Shown here in pieces: positions 16,059-23,805 of a DNA stretch of 49,228 nucleotides. The notes below the pieces were generated by a model. That model searched no databases, was not told the DNA's origin, and saw only the letters and a list, made by a program, of their open reading frames with translations. Within the stretch, counting starts at the first letter, position 1. Each line of letters opens with the position of its first letter. The stretch spans positions 1-49,228 of the forward strand of contig DATFOC010000070.1 in the NCBI GenBank assembly GCA_035265935.1, written 5' to 3'. Source of the DNA: JACDAN01 sp035265935 (GTDB lineage Bacteria > Actinomycetota > Thermoleophilia > Gaiellales > Gaiellaceae). The position numbers and the translations under genes were made by a program.

Positions 16059-17261
16059 GTGGCGGTGACGGAACTCGCTCCGACCGAAGAGATCCAGGAC
16101 CTGCGCGCGCGCTTTCGCGCGTTCATGGAGCAGCACGTCTACCCGCACGAGCGCGAGCTCCATGCCGACGACGCCGACCTGATTCGGTCGCTCAGGGCGA
16201 AGGCGAAGGAGGAGGGGCTCTGGGCGCCGCACGTCCCGCCCGAGGCCGGCGGCACCGGCCAGGGCTTTCTCGCGTACGCGCACCTGAACGAGGAGATCGG
16301 AAGGTCGACGTACGCGCAGCTCGTCTTCGGCTGCCAGGCGCCCGACGCCGGCAACGCGGAGATCCTGCACCTGTTCGGGACCGAGGAGCAGAAGGAGCGC
16401 TGGCTGCGACCGCTGGTCGCGGGCGAGATCCGCTCCTTCTTCTCGATGACCGAGCCGGAGGTGCCCGGATCGGACCCGACGACCCTCCGGACGACCGCGC
16501 GGCGCGACGGTGACGAGTGGGTGATCGACGGCCACAAGTGGTTCTCGTCCGGCGCAGACGGCGCGGCGTTCGGGATCGTGATGGCAGTGACCGACGCGGA
16601 CGCGGAGCCGCACCGGCGCGCGTCGCAGATCCTCGTTCCGGCCGACACGCCGGGCGTCGAGATCGTCCGGCCGATACCCGTCATGGGCCACGCCGGGAGC
16701 GGGTGGTCGACGCACTGCGAGGTCTGGTACCGCGATGTCCGGGTCCCGGTCGCGAATACGCTCGGAGAGCCCGGCGACGGCTTTCGCATCGCGCAGAAGC
16801 GGCTGGGGCCGGGACGCATCCACCACGTGATGCGCTGGCTCGGGCAGATGCAGCGCGCGTTCGAGCTGTTGTGCTCGTACTCGCTGGAGCGCGAGGCGTT
16901 CGGCTCGCGCCTCGCCGACAAGCAAACGGTGCAGAACTGGATCGCTGACTCGGCGGCGGCGATCCATGCCTGCCGGCTGATGACGCTGGACGCGGCGCGG
17001 AAGATCGACGAGGGCGACGAGGCGAGGGTCGAGGTCTCGGTGATCAAGTTCTACGCAGCCCAGGCGCTGCACGACGTCGTCGATCGCGCGATCCAGGTGC
17101 ACGGCGCACGCGGGCTCACCGACGAGACTCCGCTGGCGGCGATGTACGCGACTGCGCGCGCCGCACGGATCTACGATGGGCCGGACGAGGTGCACCGCAT
17201 GGTCGTGAGCCGGCGAATCCTCAAGGAGTTCGAGAAAGGCGGCACATGGCGGTTCTCGTGA
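16059..17261 (+). CDS. Acyl-CoA dehydrogenase, ACAD10/11-like
   Basis: FAD enzyme (400 aa). The middle domain is SFFSMTEPEVPGSDPTTLRTTA, and the flavin-contact DGHKWFSSGADGA follows. The C terminus is the ACAD10/11 type: QVHGARGLTDETPLAAMYATARAARIYDGPDEVHRMVVSRRIL. DGPDEVH replaces the YEGTSQ of ordinary enzymes, so the usual Glu base position is Asp/Glu-shifted, as in enzymes that remove phosphate from 4-phosphoacyl-CoA. The start is GTG at 16059 (6 nt after GATGCT), with GTG 16065 as an alternative. It overlaps the reductase gene by 16 nt. Divergent from the phosphotransferase operon. Confidence 0.88.
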   Translation: MAVTELAPTEEIQDLRARFRAFMEQHVYPHERELHADDADLIRSLRAKAKEEGLWAPHVPPEAGGTGQGFLAYAHLNEEIGRSTYAQLVFGCQAPDAGNAEILHLFGTEEQKERWLRPLVAGEIRSFFSMTEPEVPGSDPTTLRTTARRDGDEWVIDGHKWFSSGADGAAFGIVMAVTDADAEPHRRASQILVPADTPGVEIVRPIPVMGHAGSGWSTHCEVWYRDVRVPVANTLGEPGDGFRIAQKRLGPGRIHHVMRWLGQMQRAFELLCSYSLEREAFGSRLADKQTVQNWIADSAAAIHACRLMTLDAARKIDEGDEARVEVSVIKFYAAQALHDVVDRAIQVHGARGLTDETPLAAMYATARAARIYDGPDEVHRMVVSRRILKEFEKGGTWRFS

Positions 17262-18271
17262 AGACGAACCGGCGCGTAACGCTCGCCGCGCGGCCGCAGG
17301 GCTTTCCGACGGATGCGGACTTCGTCCTGGACGAGGTGGAGGTTGGAGATCCCGCGCCTGGCGAGGTACTCGTGCGGATCCTGTGGGTCTCCGTCGATCC
17401 CTACCAGCGCGGCCGAATGAGCGAGGCGCGCTCGTATGCAAAGAAGCTCGAGCTCGGCGACGTGATCACGTCCCAGTCGCTGGCGGAGGTGGTCGAGAGC
17501 CAGGACGGACGCTTCTCGACCGGCGACCTGGTCGTCGGTCAGCTCGGCTGGCAGGAGTACGCGGTCGCACGAGGCGGCTCCGTGCGAAGAGTGCCCGAGT
17601 TCCTCGACCCGCCCACGCTCGCGCTGCACGCCGTCGGCGCAACGGGGATGACCGCCTACTTCGGGCTCCTGGACGTGGGGAAGCCGAAGGCCGGCGACAC
17701 CGTCGTTGTGTCCGGTGCCGCGGGCGCCGTGGGACAGGTCGCCGGACAGATCGCGAAGCTCGCCGGCTGCCGCACGGTCGGAATCGCGGGCGGCCCCGAC
17801 AAGTGCACGGACTGTCGCCTCTACGGCTACGACGAGGCGATCGACTACAAGGACGAGAACTTCCGAGAGGCGTTCAAGGCGGCCTGCCCCGACGGCGTCG
17901 ACATCTACTTCGACAACGTCGGCGGCGGAGTCTCGGAGGGCGTGCATCGCCGCCTCAACGTCGGCGCGAGGATCGTCATCTGCGGGCAGATCTCCCAGTA
18001 CAACCTCGAGCGCCCGGAACCGACCTTCCATCCCGCGGCGCTGATCGTCTACCGCGCGAGGATGCAAGGCTTCCTGATCAACGACTACGCGCATCGCTTC
18101 GACGAGGCGGCATTGCGGCTGGCGCGTTGGGTCGCCGAGGGCAAGATCACCTGGCGCGAGGACGTGACGGACGGACTGGAGAACGCCCCGGCGGCGTTCA
18201 TGGGCATGCTGCGGGGCGAGAACCGCGGCAAGGCCCTCGTCAAGGTGGCCGACCGCGAACGCGCCAAGTAA
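17246..18271 (+). CDS. NADP-dependent oxidoreductase, MDR/PTGR (CurA) family
   Basis: Zinc-free medium-chain reductase (341 aa) that reduces enone or enoyl double bonds with NADPH. Motifs: VSVDPYQRGRMSE (about 48-60), ATGMTAYFGLLDVGKPKAGDTVVVSGAAGAVGQ (about 132-165, the nucleotide fold), and YFDNVGGGVSEGV. No zinc ligands are present. The ATG lies within the end of the dehydrogenase gene. The last two codons and stop (AAG TAA) are inside a perfect 21-bp palindrome, so the natural C terminus may have been set by insertion of that element; length is nonetheless normal. Confidence 0.9.
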   Translation: MAVLVKTNRRVTLAARPQGFPTDADFVLDEVEVGDPAPGEVLVRILWVSVDPYQRGRMSEARSYAKKLELGDVITSQSLAEVVESQDGRFSTGDLVVGQLGWQEYAVARGGSVRRVPEFLDPPTLALHAVGATGMTAYFGLLDVGKPKAGDTVVVSGAAGAVGQVAGQIAKLAGCRTVGIAGGPDKCTDCRLYGYDEAIDYKDENFREAFKAACPDGVDIYFDNVGGGVSEGVHRRLNVGARIVICGQISQYNLERPEPTFHPAALIVYRARMQGFLINDYAHRFDEAALRLARWVAEGKITWREDVTDGLENAPAAFMGMLRGENRGKALVKVADRERAK

Positions 18272-18285
18272 CAAGTTGTTACTTG
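18265..18285. repeat. Perfect 21-bp palindrome, left copy
   Basis: CAAGTAACAA, centre G, then its exact reverse complement. It holds the stop codons of both convergent genes (TAA at 18269-18271 on plus, TAA at 18279-18281 on minus). A near-identical copy lies at 18645-18667, in inverted orientation as judged by the central base. Confidence 0.85.
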
Positions 18286-18590
18286 CCTCTAGCGCGGCGC
18301 CCGAGCTCCGGGACGCCGATCCCGGAAATGTGGTCGAGAACGGCCTCCGGCGGCCTTACGCGGAAGGCGACGTCCGCGAGGACGCTGGCAGTGCTCGGAC
18401 CGCGGCGGATGCGTCGCGACTCGTGAACGAGTAGGCGAACGCGCTCATAGCTCGGCCTGGCCAGGCCGATTCGGTCGGCCTCGCGTCCCACCCGCCGGCA
18501 CGTCTCGGCGATCGGAACTGACGGACTGTCGGCCTTGACCAGCGTCTCGAGGAGGCGTGGAGACATGCGCGCGGCGAATCGTGGCACCAC
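18279..18590 (-). CDS. Small HTH-like protein of unknown function, bracketed by palindromes
   Basis: 103 aa, very basic. The core PIAETCRRVGREADRIGLARPSYERVRLLVHE reads like a helix-turn-helix; PSYERVR resembles the recognition helix of transposase or repressor N domains. The tail PSTASVLADVAFRVRPPEAVLDHISG is also protein-like. GTG 18590 or 18587 could start (a CATAGT -10 lies at 18594-18599, giving 6 nt to 18587); ATG 18569 is a third option. Codon use matches the neighbours. I do not recognise a characterised family. Identical-arm palindromes lie at its 3' end and upstream of its promoter, so it may bind them or travel with them. Confidence 0.6.
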   Translation of the reverse strand: MVPRFAARMSPRLLETLVKADSPSVPIAETCRRVGREADRIGLARPSYERVRLLVHESRRIRRGPSTASVLADVAFRVRPPEAVLDHISGIGVPELGRRARGK

Positions 18591-18644
18591 GCGACTATGC
18601 CGCTGAGGGGACCCCGTGAACGTGTCAACTCAGCGCCGAACCTC

Positions 18645-18667
18645 CCAAGTAACAACTTGTTACTTGG
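18645..18667. repeat. Perfect 23-bp palindrome, right copy
   Basis: CCAAGTAACAA, centre C, then the exact reverse complement. It directly abuts the stop codon (18668-18670) of the minus-strand SDR gene and lies about 55 bp upstream of the small HTH-like gene. Nineteen of its bases repeat the arms of the copy at 18265-18285. Confidence 0.85.
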
Positions 18668-19441
18668 CTAGACGGGCGGCGGGGCGATGCCTTCCGCGCC
18701 GGGAACCCTCGGGCCCGGGATGCCGCGGAAGCGGTACGGCTCGGGTCGGCGGCCTGGCTGGACGATCCATGCCTCGCCGGTTCCCTCACTCCGCGCGGCG
18801 AGCAGCACGGCCTCGGCGACCTCCTCGGCCCGCAGGAGCGGAAAGCCCGCCGATTCGAGAGCCGAACGGAACTCGCCCGTGACCATGGGTGTGTCTGCGA
18901 ACCCGGGGCAGACGGCGTTGATGCGGATTCCGGACTCCCCGAGCTGCGGCGCGACCGAACGGACAAAGCCGATGACGGCGTGCTTCGTGAGCGCGTAGAT
19001 CGGGTCGCTCTCCACTCCGGTCAGGCCGGCGAGCGACGCCGTCACGACGATCGCGTCTCCCTCGCCCATGACTCCCACGAGGCGGCGCACGCCGAAGAGG
19101 ACGCCGTCGACGTTCACAGCCACGACTCGCCGGTACTCCTCGTCGGTCAGCTCGGCGATGGACGCCGTGCCCGTCGTCACACCCGCGTTGAGACAGGCGA
19201 GGTCGAACCGGCCGACCGACTCCCATGCCGCCGAGTCGGTGACGTCGAACCCGTCCTTCACGTCGAGACCGGTGACGTCTGCCCCCTCCTGTTCGAGCCG
19301 CTCGACGATCGCGCGGCCGATTCCGCCCGCGGCGCCCGTCACGAGCGCCGAAGGAGGCGGCCACGCCGGCGAAGCCGGGATGGCCTCTTGACGGCGTCGC
19401 CCAGTCGACGCCTCAGGGAACAAGGACGACCTTGCCGACAT
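18668..19441 (-). CDS. SDR family oxidoreductase with an atypical N terminus
   Basis: Short-chain dehydrogenase (up to 257 aa). The fold starts ALVTGAAGGIGRAIVERL, with CLNAG for the NNAG motif, a Ser in VTASLAG and YALTKHA as the Y-x3-K pair. CLNAG is a deviation from the usual NNAG. The first about 30 residues (SSLFPEASTGRRRQEAIPASPAWPP) are not SDR-like; they include a GC-rich repeat (19359-19387) that recurs in korB. ATG 19441 overlaps the quinone reductase gene by 29 nt; TTG 19423 is an alternative with 11 nt. It is last in a minus-strand operon, and a palindrome follows the stop. Confidence 0.83.
   Translation of the reverse strand: MSARSSLFPEASTGRRRQEAIPASPAWPPPSALVTGAAGGIGRAIVERLEQEGADVTGLDVKDGFDVTDSAAWESVGRFDLACLNAGVTTGTASIAELTDEEYRRVVAVNVDGVLFGVRRLVGVMGEGDAIVVTASLAGLTGVESDPIYALTKHAVIGFVRSVAPQLGESGIRINAVCPGFADTPMVTGEFRSALESAGFPLLRAEEVAEAVLLAARSEGTGEAWIVQPGRRPEPYRFRGIPGPRVPGAEGIAPPPV
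19359..19387 (+). repeat. GC-rich 29-bp dispersed repeat inside a coding region, copy A
   Basis: Begins GGCCACGCCGGCGAAGCCGG and ends GATGGCCTC. It differs at 3 of 29 positions from the sequence at 35660-35688 read on the minus strand. It contains a CCGGC-loop-GCCGG type hairpin and encodes part of a non-conserved N-terminal extension of the SDR. Confidence 0.55.
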
Positions 19442-20327
19442 GGCGGCGCGCCTCGATCAATTCGTGGGCATCGGCCGCGCGCTCGAGCGGGAACGTCGCA
19501 CCGACGAGCGGCTTCACGGAGCCGGACGACCAGAGCTCGACGAGCTCACCGATCGCCTCGCGCACGAGGTCGGGGTTGTGACGCATCAGGCGTCCGAGAT
19601 AGAAACCCTGCAGCCCGAGGTTGCGGCCGACGAGCGGCGCGGGATCAAGTGACTCCCACCAGCCGCCGGCGAAACCGATCGCGACCACCGTCCCGAGCGG
19701 GTTCAGGACGCCAAAGCTCTGCGTGAAGACCTCGCCGCCGACCGGGTCGAGAACGACATCGGCTCTGACCTTCTCGGCGAACTCGTCGTAGCCGAACGCC
19801 TCGTCCGCCCCTTGCTCGAGTGCGACCGCCCGCTTCTCATCCGTGCTCGCGGTCGCCACCACCCGGGCACCCAGATGCTTCGCAACCTGGATCGCCGCCG
19901 AACCGACACCGCCCGAGCCCGCATGAACCAGCACCACGGACCCATCACCGACCCGAACCTGCTGCGTAAGCGGAATCCACGCCGTCAGGTACGTCAGCAG
20001 GAACCCGGCGCCCTCCTCGAACGACGCGCCCTCCGGCAGCGGCACGACCAGGTTCTCGTCCACGGCGATCACCTCCGCGTAGCCGCCTCCTCGCGGAAGC
20101 GCCATCACGGGTCCTCCGTCTGCCTCACCGGCGACCTCCGAGCCGAGGACCGTCGGCAGCTCCGGGGGCTGCGGGTAGCGCCCCTGTCGCACCAGCACGT
20201 CGGCGAAATTGATCCCGGCTGCGCGAACGCGCACCACGATCTCGCCGGCTCCCGGCTCGGGGTCGGGCACCTCCTCGAGCTCGAGGCGGTCCGGCGCGCC
20301 CGTCTCGCGGAGAACGACTGCTCTCAC
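19413..20327 (-). CDS. NADPH:quinone oxidoreductase / zinc-free MDR family
   Basis: Medium-chain reductase (304 aa). It begins MRAVVLRETGAPDRLELEEVPDPEPGAGEIVVRVRAAGINFADVLVRQG, the quinone oxidoreductase signature. VLVHAGSGGVGSAAIQVAKHLGARVVATASTDEK is the NADPH fold, and DVVLDPVGGEVF follows. No zinc ligands. The GTG start lies 7 bp after the acyl-CoA ligase stop. In a catabolic operon it may act as an enoyl-CoA reductase or detoxify enones. Confidence 0.9.
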   Translation of the reverse strand: MRAVVLRETGAPDRLELEEVPDPEPGAGEIVVRVRAAGINFADVLVRQGRYPQPPELPTVLGSEVAGEADGGPVMALPRGGGYAEVIAVDENLVVPLPEGASFEEGAGFLLTYLTAWIPLTQQVRVGDGSVVLVHAGSGGVGSAAIQVAKHLGARVVATASTDEKRAVALEQGADEAFGYDEFAEKVRADVVLDPVGGEVFTQSFGVLNPLGTVVAIGFAGGWWESLDPAPLVGRNLGLQGFYLGRLMRHNPDLVREAIGELVELWSSGSVKPLVGATFPLERAADAHELIEARRHVGKVVLVP

Positions 20328-20334
20328 GGTCGGC

Positions 20335-21939
20335 CTACGAAGACGCCGGCACCTGATCCTCGGCGAACTGCTCGCGCAGAGCCGTCTTCTTGAACTTCCC
20401 GACGCTTGTCTTCGGGATCTCCTCCACGAACTCGAACCGGTCCGGCAGCCACCACTTGGCGAACTTCGGCGCCAGGTGCTCCTTCAGCTCGTCTGCGCTC
20501 ACGGTCTCGCCCTCCTTGAGCACGACGGCAGCGAGCGGTCGTTCTGCCCACTTCTCGTCCGGGATCGCGATCACCGCGGCTTCGGCCACGGCCGGGTGGG
20601 ACATGATCGCGTTCTCGAGCTCGACCGACGAGATCCACTCCCCGCCGGACTTGATCACGTCCTTCGACCGGTCCTTGATCTGGATGAAACCGCGCGGGTG
20701 CATGGAGACCATGTCGCCGGTCTTGAACCAGCCGTCGTCGGTCCACCGGTCCGCCTGCGAGTCGTCTTCGTAGTAGCCGGACGCGACCCAGGGGCCCCGA
20801 ACCTCCAGCTCGCCCATCGACTCGCCGTCCCACGGCACGTCCTCGTCGCCCGCACGGACCCGGATGTCGACAAACGGCAGCGGGACACCCGCCATCGCGA
20901 CGAAGTCCAGCTGCGTGTCCTGGTCGGCCTCCTGAAGGTCGCCGATGAAGTCGCTGACCGATGCGACGGGCGAGGTCTCGGTCATACCCCAGCCCTGCAC
21001 GACGCTGAGCCCGTGCCGCTCCTTGTACGCGGCGATCATCGCGCGCGGGACGGCGGAGCCTCCGACGAGCATCCCCTTCATGTGGGACAAGTCCCACTTG
21101 CCGGGGTTAGCGTCGAGCATCTGCAGCATTCCCAGCCAGATCGTCGGCACGCCTGCCGTCCACGTCACCTTCTCCTGAACGAAGTCCTCGAGCAGGCTCT
21201 CGGGATCCAGGTGCGGGCCCGGGAACACGAGCTTCGTTCCGAGCATGGCCGCCAGATACGGGTAACCCCACGCGTTCGCGTGGAACATCGGCACCACGGG
21301 CAGCAACGTGTCGCCGTGCGCGACACGCAGGCCGAGCGGCGAGGTCGTCGCGACGCCGAGCGCGTGCAGAACGGTCGACCGGTGCGAGTAGACGACGCCC
21401 TTGCAGCGCCCAGTCGTACCGCTCGTGAAGCACATCGCAGCCGCCTCGCGCTCGTCGAGCTGCGGGTCTTCCCATTCATCCGGGCTCGCAGTCGCCAGCA
21501 GCTCCTCGTACGAGTCCTCGACGACGAAGACGTGCTCGATCTTCGTCCGCTCCAGGAACTGCTCGAGCAGGGGAAGGAGGCTGCGGTCGACGATCACGGC
21601 CTTGTCGTCGCCGTGATCCGCGACGTACGACAGGTCGTCGGGGTGGAGACGGAGGTTCAGCGTGTGGAGCACGAACCCGCCGCCCGGGATCCCGAAGTAC
21701 GCCTCCAGGTGCGGATAGTGGTTCCAGCACAGCGTGGCGACGCGGTCACCGCGTTCGAGGCCGAGCCTCTGCAGGGCGGTCGAGAGCTGCTTTGCCCGAC
21801 CGGCCATGTCTCGGAAGGTGTAGCGGTGAAAGCTCTTGTCCGGGAGGCGGGTGACGACCTCCTGGTCGCCGAAAAAGGTCTCCGCCCGATTCAGGATCTG
21901 CGGAACCGAGAGCTGGTAGTCCATCATCAAACCGTTCAT
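20335..21939 (-). CDS. Long-chain type acyl-CoA synthetase (AMP-binding)
   Basis: ATP-dependent CoA ligase (534 aa) that activates a carboxylic acid. The P-loop is FTSGTTGRCKG (171-181), followed by PMFHANAWGYPYLA and GWGMTETSPVAS. The hinge region is GWFKTGDMVSMHPRGFIQIKDRSKDVIKSGGEWISS, and the C-terminal catalytic Lys is in PKTSVGKFKK. A GAGGAG ribosome site decides the ATG at 21939 over later Met codons. An inverted repeat of the TetR type (21988-22000) lies about 50 bp upstream, so it may have its own regulated promoter within the operon. FadD/AlkK-like; medium or long chain substrate is likely. Confidence 0.92.
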   Translation of the reverse strand: MNGLMMDYQLSVPQILNRAETFFGDQEVVTRLPDKSFHRYTFRDMAGRAKQLSTALQRLGLERGDRVATLCWNHYPHLEAYFGIPGGGFVLHTLNLRLHPDDLSYVADHGDDKAVIVDRSLLPLLEQFLERTKIEHVFVVEDSYEELLATASPDEWEDPQLDEREAAAMCFTSGTTGRCKGVVYSHRSTVLHALGVATTSPLGLRVAHGDTLLPVVPMFHANAWGYPYLAAMLGTKLVFPGPHLDPESLLEDFVQEKVTWTAGVPTIWLGMLQMLDANPGKWDLSHMKGMLVGGSAVPRAMIAAYKERHGLSVVQGWGMTETSPVASVSDFIGDLQEADQDTQLDFVAMAGVPLPFVDIRVRAGDEDVPWDGESMGELEVRGPWVASGYYEDDSQADRWTDDGWFKTGDMVSMHPRGFIQIKDRSKDVIKSGGEWISSVELENAIMSHPAVAEAAVIAIPDEKWAERPLAAVVLKEGETVSADELKEHLAPKFAKWWLPDRFEFVEEIPKTSVGKFKKTALREQFAEDQVPASS

Positions 21940-21980
21940 CGAGCCGTTGCCTCCTCAGTAGACCCAGTCAAGATCGTCCT

Positions 21981-22379
21981 CTATTTCTTACCGCTGGTAA
22001 AGGCCTGGCGGCGGGGGAGGTCGCGCTCCACGTCCACGAGCTGGCCGTCGCGCCCGACGTACCCGCCCTTGCCACCGACTACGAGCATCACGAGGTCCTC
22101 GTCGCCGGGGTTCGAGATCTTGCGATGCGTCGTCGACTCGACGTGAACGATGCCGCCCGGCCCGAGCTCGAACGCCTCGCCGTCGACCTCGAACAGCGCA
22201 CGCCCGCTATGGACGAAGTAGAGCTCGTCCTGCTCGTCGTGGTAATGGAGGAAGCCCTCCTGTCCTGGTGGGTACACGACGCCGTTGACGCCGAACGCGG
22301 TCACGTTCAGCGCCTGGCGGACTTTGCGGAACCCAGGTCCCCCGCCCAGCTCGTCCAACGATCCCTTGGCGTAGCCCAT
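21981..22379 (-). CDS. Single-domain cupin protein
   Basis: Cupin beta-barrel (132 aa). Motif 1 is GQEGFLHYHDEQDELYFVHSG (about 40-60) with the His-x-His-x4-Glu ligands, and motif 2 is GPGGIVHVESTTHRKISN. It can bind a metal and could be an isomerase, a dioxygenase or a sensor. A clear GGAGG lies before the ATG at 22379. The last codons overlap an operator-like palindrome (21988-22000). Similar cupin modules occur in the two proteins at 38066-39419. Confidence 0.85.
   Translation of the reverse strand: MGYAKGSLDELGGGPGFRKVRQALNVTAFGVNGVVYPPGQEGFLHYHDEQDELYFVHSGRALFEVDGEAFELGPGGIVHVESTTHRKISNPGDEDLVMLVVGGKGGYVGRDGQLVDVERDLPRRQAFTSGKK
21988..22000. promoter_or_regulatory. Predicted TetR operator, site 3, before the acyl-CoA ligase
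   Basis: Perfect palindrome TTACC-GCT-GGTAA, lacking only the outer G/C pair of the sites at 3401 and 4061. It lies in the end of the cupin gene, 49 bp before the ligase start. Confidence 0.5.
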
Positions 22380-22387
22380 CGACCCTC

Positions 22388-23194
22388 CTAGCTCTTGAGG
22401 AGCACCCGTTCGTAGATCCGGTCCCGAAGCCGGTCGGGGAGGCGCTCGAACCCCGCGCGCAGCTTCGCGTCCCTTCCCACCAGGTAGCGCGCGTGCGGCC
22501 GCTCGGCGGTGAGCGCTTCCTCGACGACCTCGGCAACGCGATCGGCCGACGCGCCTCCCTCGCCGCGTTTCAGCGCCACGCGCCTGAACGATGCAACGCG
22601 CTCGCCGTAGAGGTCGGCCTTCTGCGCGTCCGCCGTCGCGGCGAGCTCGTCGGCGCGCTCGGCCGAGCGGGACCAGATGGCGGTTCGAATCGATCCCGGC
22701 TCGACGATGGAGACCGGGATGCCGAATGGCTTCAGCTCCAGGCGAAGCGAGTCCGCCACGGCCTCGAGAGCATGCTTCGAGGCGGCGTAGGGCGCGAGGA
22801 ACGGCAACGCGCTCCGACCCGCGATCGAGCCCATGAAGACGATCCTGCCCTTCGCGCGGCGAAGCGCCGGCAGGAGAGCCTGCGTCACCGCCACCTGCCC
22901 GACGAGATTGACCTCGAGCTGATGGCGGAGCTGGTCGACCGGGACGAGCTCGAGCGGAGACCCGAGGGCGATGCCCGCGTTGTTGACGAGACCGTTCAAC
23001 TCGTCGACGCGCTCCGCGGCGTCTCGGATCTGCTCCGCGTCGGTGACGTCGAGGAGCAGCTCCTCCGTTCCCTCCGGCGCGTCACCCTCGCGGCGAACGC
23101 CGGCGAACACGCGCCATCCCGCGCGTGCAAGCCTCACGGCGCACGCCTGTCCGATCCCCGACGACGCGCCCGTGACGATGGCCGTGGGCGTCAA
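22388..23194 (-). CDS. SDR family oxidoreductase
   Basis: Short-chain dehydrogenase (268 aa). TGASSGIG (8-15), NNAG, the Ser in FMGSIAGRS and YAASKHALEAVADSLRLEL as the Y-x3-K helix. The group is the 11-beta-HSD/retinol type SDR by the GSIRT motif. The TTG start sits on the stop of the upstream dehydrogenase gene (TTGA overlap), which gives a natural N terminus MTPTAIVTGASSG. Reading farther upstream only retranslates the dehydrogenase gene. Probably the 3-hydroxyacyl or alcohol oxidation step of the operon. Confidence 0.88.
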   Translation of the reverse strand: MTPTAIVTGASSGIGQACAVRLARAGWRVFAGVRREGDAPEGTEELLLDVTDAEQIRDAAERVDELNGLVNNAGIALGSPLELVPVDQLRHQLEVNLVGQVAVTQALLPALRRAKGRIVFMGSIAGRSALPFLAPYAASKHALEAVADSLRLELKPFGIPVSIVEPGSIRTAIWSRSAERADELAATADAQKADLYGERVASFRRVALKRGEGGASADRVAEVVEEALTAERPHARYLVGRDAKLRAGFERLPDRLRDRIYERVLLKS

Positions 23195-23805
23195 TCCAGC
23201 AGCCAGGAGGCGATCCGGGCGCGGTGCACGCGTCCGTGGCCGCCGTACGCCTGAATCCAGAGTGCACGCTTGTAGTACTCGTGGAGCACGTGCTCCCAGG
23301 TGAAGCCGATGCCGCCGTGAACCTGGATCGAGCGCTCGCACGCGGCAACCGCCGCGTCCGACGCATACGACTTCGCGGCGGCGGTCGCGATCGGTGCCTG
23401 CTCGTCGTCCTCGGCGACGCACCATGCAGCCCAGTAGGCGAGCGAGCGGGCAAGCTCGGTCTCGACGAAGGTGTCGGCGAGCTGGTGGGAGACGGCCTGG
23501 TACACGCCGATCTTCCGTCCGAACTGCTCCCGGTCCTTCGCGTACTCGACCGCGAGGTCGAGTGCCTTCTTCCCGATGCCGACCGCCTCGAGCGCGAGCG
23601 TCGCCAGGCGCTCGTCCTCCGGCCGGTCCTCGTCGAAGAGCGACTCCCCCACGCCGGCGCGCCCGCCCTCCTCGAAGAGGACGGCTTTGTCGACGAAGCT
23701 CAGCTCGGCCGCGCCGATCTCGTCGCGCGACCAGCCCCCGTTCGCGAGGGCGTCGCGCGCCTCGCGGCGGAGGAGCTCCTGCTCTTCGGTGAAGGCGAAC
23801 TGCAT
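23191..23805 (-). CDS. Short acyl-CoA dehydrogenase subunit (partner of the 23805-24899 gene)
   Basis: 204 aa, about half the usual length. An N-terminal FTEEQELLRREARDAL segment is followed almost directly by the C-terminal helical domain (LAVEYAKDREQFGRKIGVYQAVSHQLAD, then QVHGGIGFTWEHVLHEYYKRALW). The middle beta domain is missing. This is not decay: the frame is clean and the ends match family ends. Heteromeric alpha2-beta2 dehydrogenases of steroid and branched side-chain catabolism have such partner subunits. It overlaps the larger subunit by one base (TGATG), giving coupled synthesis. FAD would be bound at the interface. Confidence 0.85.
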   Translation of the reverse strand: MQFAFTEEQELLRREARDALANGGWSRDEIGAAELSFVDKAVLFEEGGRAGVGESLFDEDRPEDERLATLALEAVGIGKKALDLAVEYAKDREQFGRKIGVYQAVSHQLADTFVETELARSLAYWAAWCVAEDDEQAPIATAAAKSYASDAAVAACERSIQVHGGIGFTWEHVLHEYYKRALWIQAYGGHGRVHRARIASWLLD

